Shown in pieces: positions 39,005-41,977 of a DNA stretch of 41,977 nt. The first letter of the stretch is position 1. Every line of letters begins with the position of its first letter. The DNA is taken from assembly GCA_964479405.1 (NCBI GenBank), contig CAYZMA010000003.1, forward strand, positions 1-41,977. Reading direction: 5' to 3'. This DNA comes from JAMCZU01 sp964479405. Its GTDB lineage: Bacteria > Patescibacteriota > UBA1384 > UBA12157 > JAENIV01. Both the position numbers and the translations under genes were made by a program. Under the pieces are notes generated by a model, which was given only the letters and a program-made list of their open reading frames with translations, ran no database searches and was not told the origin of the DNA.

Positions 39005-40942
39005 TTAGTTCTTTGTTTTCGTATCTCCTTGATCCGTCGGTGTCGGATTTGGTGTGGGCGCAGAAGTTGCTTCCACTTGAGCCGGGGGCGGACTTTGATT
39101 AGGAATGCCTTCGGTTCCCGGTCCATAAAGAAAGCTGTTAGGAATAGCAACATATTTACTCATATAAGTTTCGGCTTGTAAAACTTCGCCACTGGCGCTA
39201 GTAACTTTATAATTAAAACTAGCCGACACACCGGAAGTGGCTCTTTCTGTTTGTCTGATTGCGCCCGGCGCCATTGAGTCCGATTGAGTATAAACCGCTT
39301 CCCCGGGTGAAGTATAGTCGTAAAGCACCGGATCGGAAATTTCTATTTTCCGTTCATCTTTGGTGCCATAAATTTGAAAAGACAAAGTATTACTACCAAC
39401 AATGGTCCAGATAAAAATTGGTGTGGACATATTATTTATAAATTTAAAATCAGGCGCCGGATCGTAGATAGTAGCATCCATCCCCACCGGCGGTTCGTAA
39501 TAACTGACGCGAAAAGAATGGGGACTTCTCGCCGTAATTTTTAAACCAGAATTTAAAACCGCTCGAAACAAAGTCGTTGAAACCTGGCAAAGCCCTCCAC
39601 CAACTTCCGGCACAACTTGAGTGCTATTTTTAATCACCAATTCCGGCAAAAATCCCGAAGCCGTATCAATCGGCCCAATTGTTTTGACAGTTGAAAATTC
39701 CTCGCCCGGATTAACAATCGTCCCGGAAATATTATTGGCGCCCAATGTTAAGTTATGAATTCTGTTTGACGGCGAACCTCTCCACGAAGTTTTGCCCTCG
39801 CCGATTAGTTCTTTAAGCCCCAATTTGTCTGGATTATCGGAAGAAATTTTTGATTCAGTCACTTTCACAGGCAACTCCAAAGTACCTTGATCATTAGATA
39901 TTGCTTCTATAATTTGAGCTGTCGCTTTTTCTTTATCTAATTCATAACCAGTTTGTTCTATCTGAAAAGTAGCAACTCGACCATCAGAAACTTGAAATTT
40001 CGGATCTTTTGGTTCTTGATAAACTTCTTGAGCAATTTTTTCAACAAAGGGCGTAAGTTTGGCGGTTGATATTTCCGGGCTTAAAACATAAAGACTAACC
40101 GCATTTTGAGGCGTGCTTAAAATATTTTTTTTCGCCGGGCGAGCAACAAATTCAATCAAGCCAACAATGTCATCCGAGTGGAGTTCAAAAGTTTTATTGG
40201 CTCCTTTCATTACTAACTGACTTTTTATTAAATTCTGTGTTTCTGGCAGAGCCATTTGGGCAATTTTTGTATCAATTTTAGGCACTAGTTTTGAAACTTG
40301 AAATGGCAAATCAGAACTAAAATTAAAACTGCCAAGTCGATTAAAAGCAATTTGCTTGTTAGTAGTTAACTCAAATCTTTGACCAATTTCTTCCGGCACC
40401 ACCACCGGACCATCGCTTCTAATTTCAATAGTAGCGTCTTTTTCGGGCTTATCAATATCTTTAGAAATATTGGCTAAATAGTCGCTTAGTTTTCCTTCAT
40501 TAAAACTAAAATTGGCATAGATAATGTTTTTTGAAAAAATCGCCCGACTAGTTTCGGAAAGAATCTTGCCAAGCGCGCCGGTTCTGCCAACCGCCATTAA
40601 TTGATCAATTGTTTTATCAGCGGAATCAGCGTAATTTATTTCCAAATTATTAAGATCGGTATTATACGATTTTCCTTCCCAAACATAATTTAGATGCCCA
40701 TTTTGCGATTTTTCAATAATATTACTTAGATTTTCCTTAGCCTGACTGCGCGTTTGACCGCCAAAATTAACGGCGCCAATATAAGTATGAGGAAATATTT
40801 TATCTTGATAAATTAAATTGAATGAAAAAAAGATTGCCGCTATCGCAATAATTACCAGACCACTCGCAAGACAAACTCTGCGAAATTTCACATTGCGCCA
40901 AATTTTTCCGACATCCTTTTTTGATATTTTTTTGAGTCTCAT
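39005..40942 (-). CDS. VanW-family protein with membrane anchor
   Basis: A 645-residue protein. A cytosolic basic start (MRLKKISKKDVGK) and one membrane helix (about 26-47) precede repeated peptidoglycan-binding-4 type segments (GGQTRSQAKENLSNII and later blocks). The VanW core lies at about residues 395-530 (RIHNLTLGANNISGTIVNPGEEFS, GGGLCQVSTTLFRA, SPHSFRVSYYEPPVGMDATIYDP, described by motif). A Pro/Thr-rich tail ends the chain. VanW proteins are surface proteins of unknown enzymology found near vancomycin-resistance and cell-wall genes. Its ATG overlaps the stop of the preceding small gene (ATGA). Confidence 0.9.
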   Translation of the reverse strand: MRLKKISKKDVGKIWRNVKFRRVCLASGLVIIAIAAIFFSFNLIYQDKIFPHTYIGAVNFGGQTRSQAKENLSNIIEKSQNGHLNYVWEGKSYNTDLNNLEINYADSADKTIDQLMAVGRTGALGKILSETSRAIFSKNIIYANFSFNEGKLSDYLANISKDIDKPEKDATIEIRSDGPVVVPEEIGQRFELTTNKQIAFNRLGSFNFSSDLPFQVSKLVPKIDTKIAQMALPETQNLIKSQLVMKGANKTFELHSDDIVGLIEFVARPAKKNILSTPQNAVSLYVLSPEISTAKLTPFVEKIAQEVYQEPKDPKFQVSDGRVATFQIEQTGYELDKEKATAQIIEAISNDQGTLELPVKVTESKISSDNPDKLGLKELIGEGKTSWRGSPSNRIHNLTLGANNISGTIVNPGEEFSTVKTIGPIDTASGFLPELVIKNSTQVVPEVGGGLCQVSTTLFRAVLNSGLKITARSPHSFRVSYYEPPVGMDATIYDPAPDFKFINNMSTPIFIWTIVGSNTLSFQIYGTKDERKIEISDPVLYDYTSPGEAVYTQSDSMAPGAIRQTERATSGVSASFNYKVTSASGEVLQAETYMSKYVAIPNSFLYGPGTEGIPNQSPPPAQVEATSAPTPNPTPTDQGDTKTKN

Positions 40943-41157
40943 TTTCCGTTTAAAATTTCTTCTAAAATTACTTTGGCTAATTTTTTTTCAGAAGCTTCTT
41001 CGTCTGAATTTAATAAGTACAACTTCAGTTTTCCGCCCTTTAAAGATTTTTCTGGCAAGCAATTTGAACTTAAAATTAATCTTTGATTTTCAACTTCAAG
41101 CAAAGTTTTGTCCTCGCCTATTTCTCTAATTTTGGCTTCAATTCCTTTTTGGATCAT
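40939..41157 (-). CDS. small conserved-looking protein between hppA and the VanW gene
   Basis: A 72-residue protein (MIQKGIEAKIREIGEDKTLLEVENQRLILSS, described by its start) that looks like a short beta-barrel, as in DUF3006-like proteins, followed by a C-terminal helix (KKLAKVILEEILNGK). I cannot assign a function. It is tightly packed: 4 bases after hppA and an ATGA overlap with the VanW gene. Confidence 0.7.
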   Translation of the reverse strand: MIQKGIEAKIREIGEDKTLLEVENQRLILSSNCLPEKSLKGGKLKLYLLNSDEEASEKKLAKVILEEILNGK

Positions 41158-41161
41158 TTTT

Positions 41162-41977
41162 TTACTTTAAGAATTTTACAATCAACAAGGCAACAATGTT
41201 TAGAATTTTAATCATTGGGTTAATTGCCGGACCGGCAGTGTCTTTATAAGGATCACCGACAGTATCGCCAGTCACCGCTGCTTGATGAGCCAAACTTCCT
41301 TTGCCACCCAAATTTCCTTCTTCAATATATTTTTTGGCATTATCCCAAGCCGCCCCGCCGGTGGTCATTGAAATCGCCACAAATAGTCCAGTCACAATTG
41401 AACCAACCAAAAGACCGCCTAAAGCCACTGGTCCTAAAGTAAATCCAACTACGATTGGCGCCAAAACAGGCAGTAACGCCGGCGCAACCATTTGCCTTAA
41501 AGCTGATTTTGTCACGATATCAACCGCTTTAGAATAATCGGGTTTTGCTTTGCCTTGCATTAAACCTTTAATTTCTTTAAATTGACGCCTGACTTCCGCC
41601 ACCACCGCTCCGGCAGCATGGCCAACCGCTTCCATTGAAAAAGCAGCGAAAAGATAAGGCAAAAGTCCGCCGATAATTAAACCGACTAATAATTTTGGAT
41701 TAGAAAGTTCAAATGGCAATGCCCCGTGAGTTTGCGTTAAATCTTGAATATAAGAAGAAAATAGTACCAATGCCGCCAGTCCCGCAGACGCAATCGCATA
41801 ACCTTTAGTAATCGCTTTAGTTGTATTGCCAACAGCATCCAGAGGATCGGTGACGGCGCGCACATTTGCAGGCAATTTTGCCATTTCGGCAATGCCACCG
41901 GCGTTGTCGGTAATCGGACCGTAAGAATCAATCGCCACGATAATACCCGTCATTGAAAGCATAGAAAAAGCGGCAAT
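41162..41977 (-). CDS. hppA: membrane-bound proton-translocating pyrophosphatase, C-terminal part
   Basis: The frame runs off the window edge, so the N-terminal half is missing. The visible 271 residues include SMTGIIVAIDSYGPITDNAGGIAEMA, the catalytic acidic loop, and DPLDAVGNTTKAITKGYAI. The Lys in GNTTKA-ITKG marks the K+-independent class (K+-dependent forms have Ala there). The end contains GDTVGDPYKDTAGPAINPMIKI, the second catalytic acidic cluster. It hydrolyses pyrophosphate to pump protons, an energy-saving device common in fermentative CPR-type cells. It is first in an operon with the small protein and VanW genes. Confidence 0.96.
   Translation of the reverse strand: MAAFSMLSMTGIIVAIDSYGPITDNAGGIAEMAKLPANVRAVTDPLDAVGNTTKAITKGYAIASAGLAALVLFSSYIQDLTQTHGALPFELSNPKLLVGLIIGGLLPYLFAAFSMEAVGHAAGAVVAEVRRQFKEIKGLMQGKAKPDYSKAVDIVTKSALRQMVAPALLPVLAPIVVGFTLGPVALGGLLVGSIVTGLFVAISMTTGGAAWDNAKKYIEEGNLGGKGSLAHQAAVTGDTVGDPYKDTAGPAINPMIKILNIVALLIVKFLK

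Noticed and set aside
1..41977. CRISPR array, rRNA or tRNA genes
   Set aside because: No regularly spaced direct repeats of CRISPR type, no rRNA-like stretch, and no intergenic T-loop consensus with a cloverleaf was found by eye.

Overview
The window (about 42 kb, low GC, dense, short intergenic gaps) looks like a chromosome segment of a Candidate Phyla Radiation / Patescibacteria bacterium. This is inferred from several things: reduced, conserved single-copy genes interleaved with small accessory modules; a K+-independent-type membrane pyrophosphatase; a VanW/MraY-like cell-surface gene set; many short palindromic repeats that sit inside reading frames; and a mix of Shine-Dalgarno (SD)-led and apparently leaderless genes. 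No rRNA, tRNA or CRISPR array was seen. TAA, TAG and TGA all end genes cleanly, so I see no sign of recoded stops.

Layout. 1-5.0 kb: rpmA, dnaE, a DUF4870 membrane protein, a glutaredoxin-like protein and a bacterial PH-domain protein. 5.0-7.5 kb: accessory nucleotidyltransferase and guanylate-kinase-like genes, set in palindrome- and terminator-rich DNA. 7.5-13.3 kb: envelope genes (polyprenyl-phosphate sugar-phosphate transferase, DedA, two PAP2-type proteins), an M16 peptidase, an ndk broken by an in-frame TAA, and a Phd/YefM-like domain on a proline-rich tail. 13.4-17.3 kb: a Xer recombinase, an anti-sigma-type ATPase, an NlpC/P60 protein, then a compact element described below. 17.4-20.4 kb: ychF, rpsF-ssb-rpsR, efp. 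20.4-25.7 kb: an MNT-HEPN pair inserted at the 3' end of efp, then a MoxR-ATPase/VWA-metalloprotease-like operon. 25.8-30.0 kb: PRC-barrel, MGMT-like and FAD oxidoreductase genes and two PIN toxin loci. 30.1-33.1 kb: groES-groEL and a nucleotidyltransferase. 33.2-37.9 kb: trpS, a small membrane protein, a phosphohexomutase and pyrG. 37.9-42 kb: a RhuM-Fic fusion, a VanW-family protein, a small protein and the C-terminal part of hppA.

The most unusual structure lies at 15.77-17.40 kb. A separate first-nine-codon copy of ychF (MSLSIGIVG), with its own -10 box and palindrome, is followed directly by about 250 nt that fold into a well-formed multi-stem RNA, a small membrane protein gene, and a DUF3800 gene. 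After that comes the intact ychF, whose first five codons give the same amino acids with different codons. A 12-bp direct repeat bounds the insert. The simplest reading is a compact DUF3800-plus-structured-RNA mobile element that inserted into the 5' end of ychF and supplied a replacement start. A second, independent case is the MNT-HEPN module, bounded by a 49-bp perfect direct repeat of the 3' end of efp, so that efp stays intact and a spare tail is left behind.

A third theme is in-frame palindromic repeats: an 86-bp element and a 16-bp palindrome in pyrG, a related 16-bp palindrome in efp, a TCCGCC/GGCGGA element in the VWA gene, and four AAATCCG heptamers in the Xer recombinase gene. These add short peptides at probable surface loops of conserved proteins.
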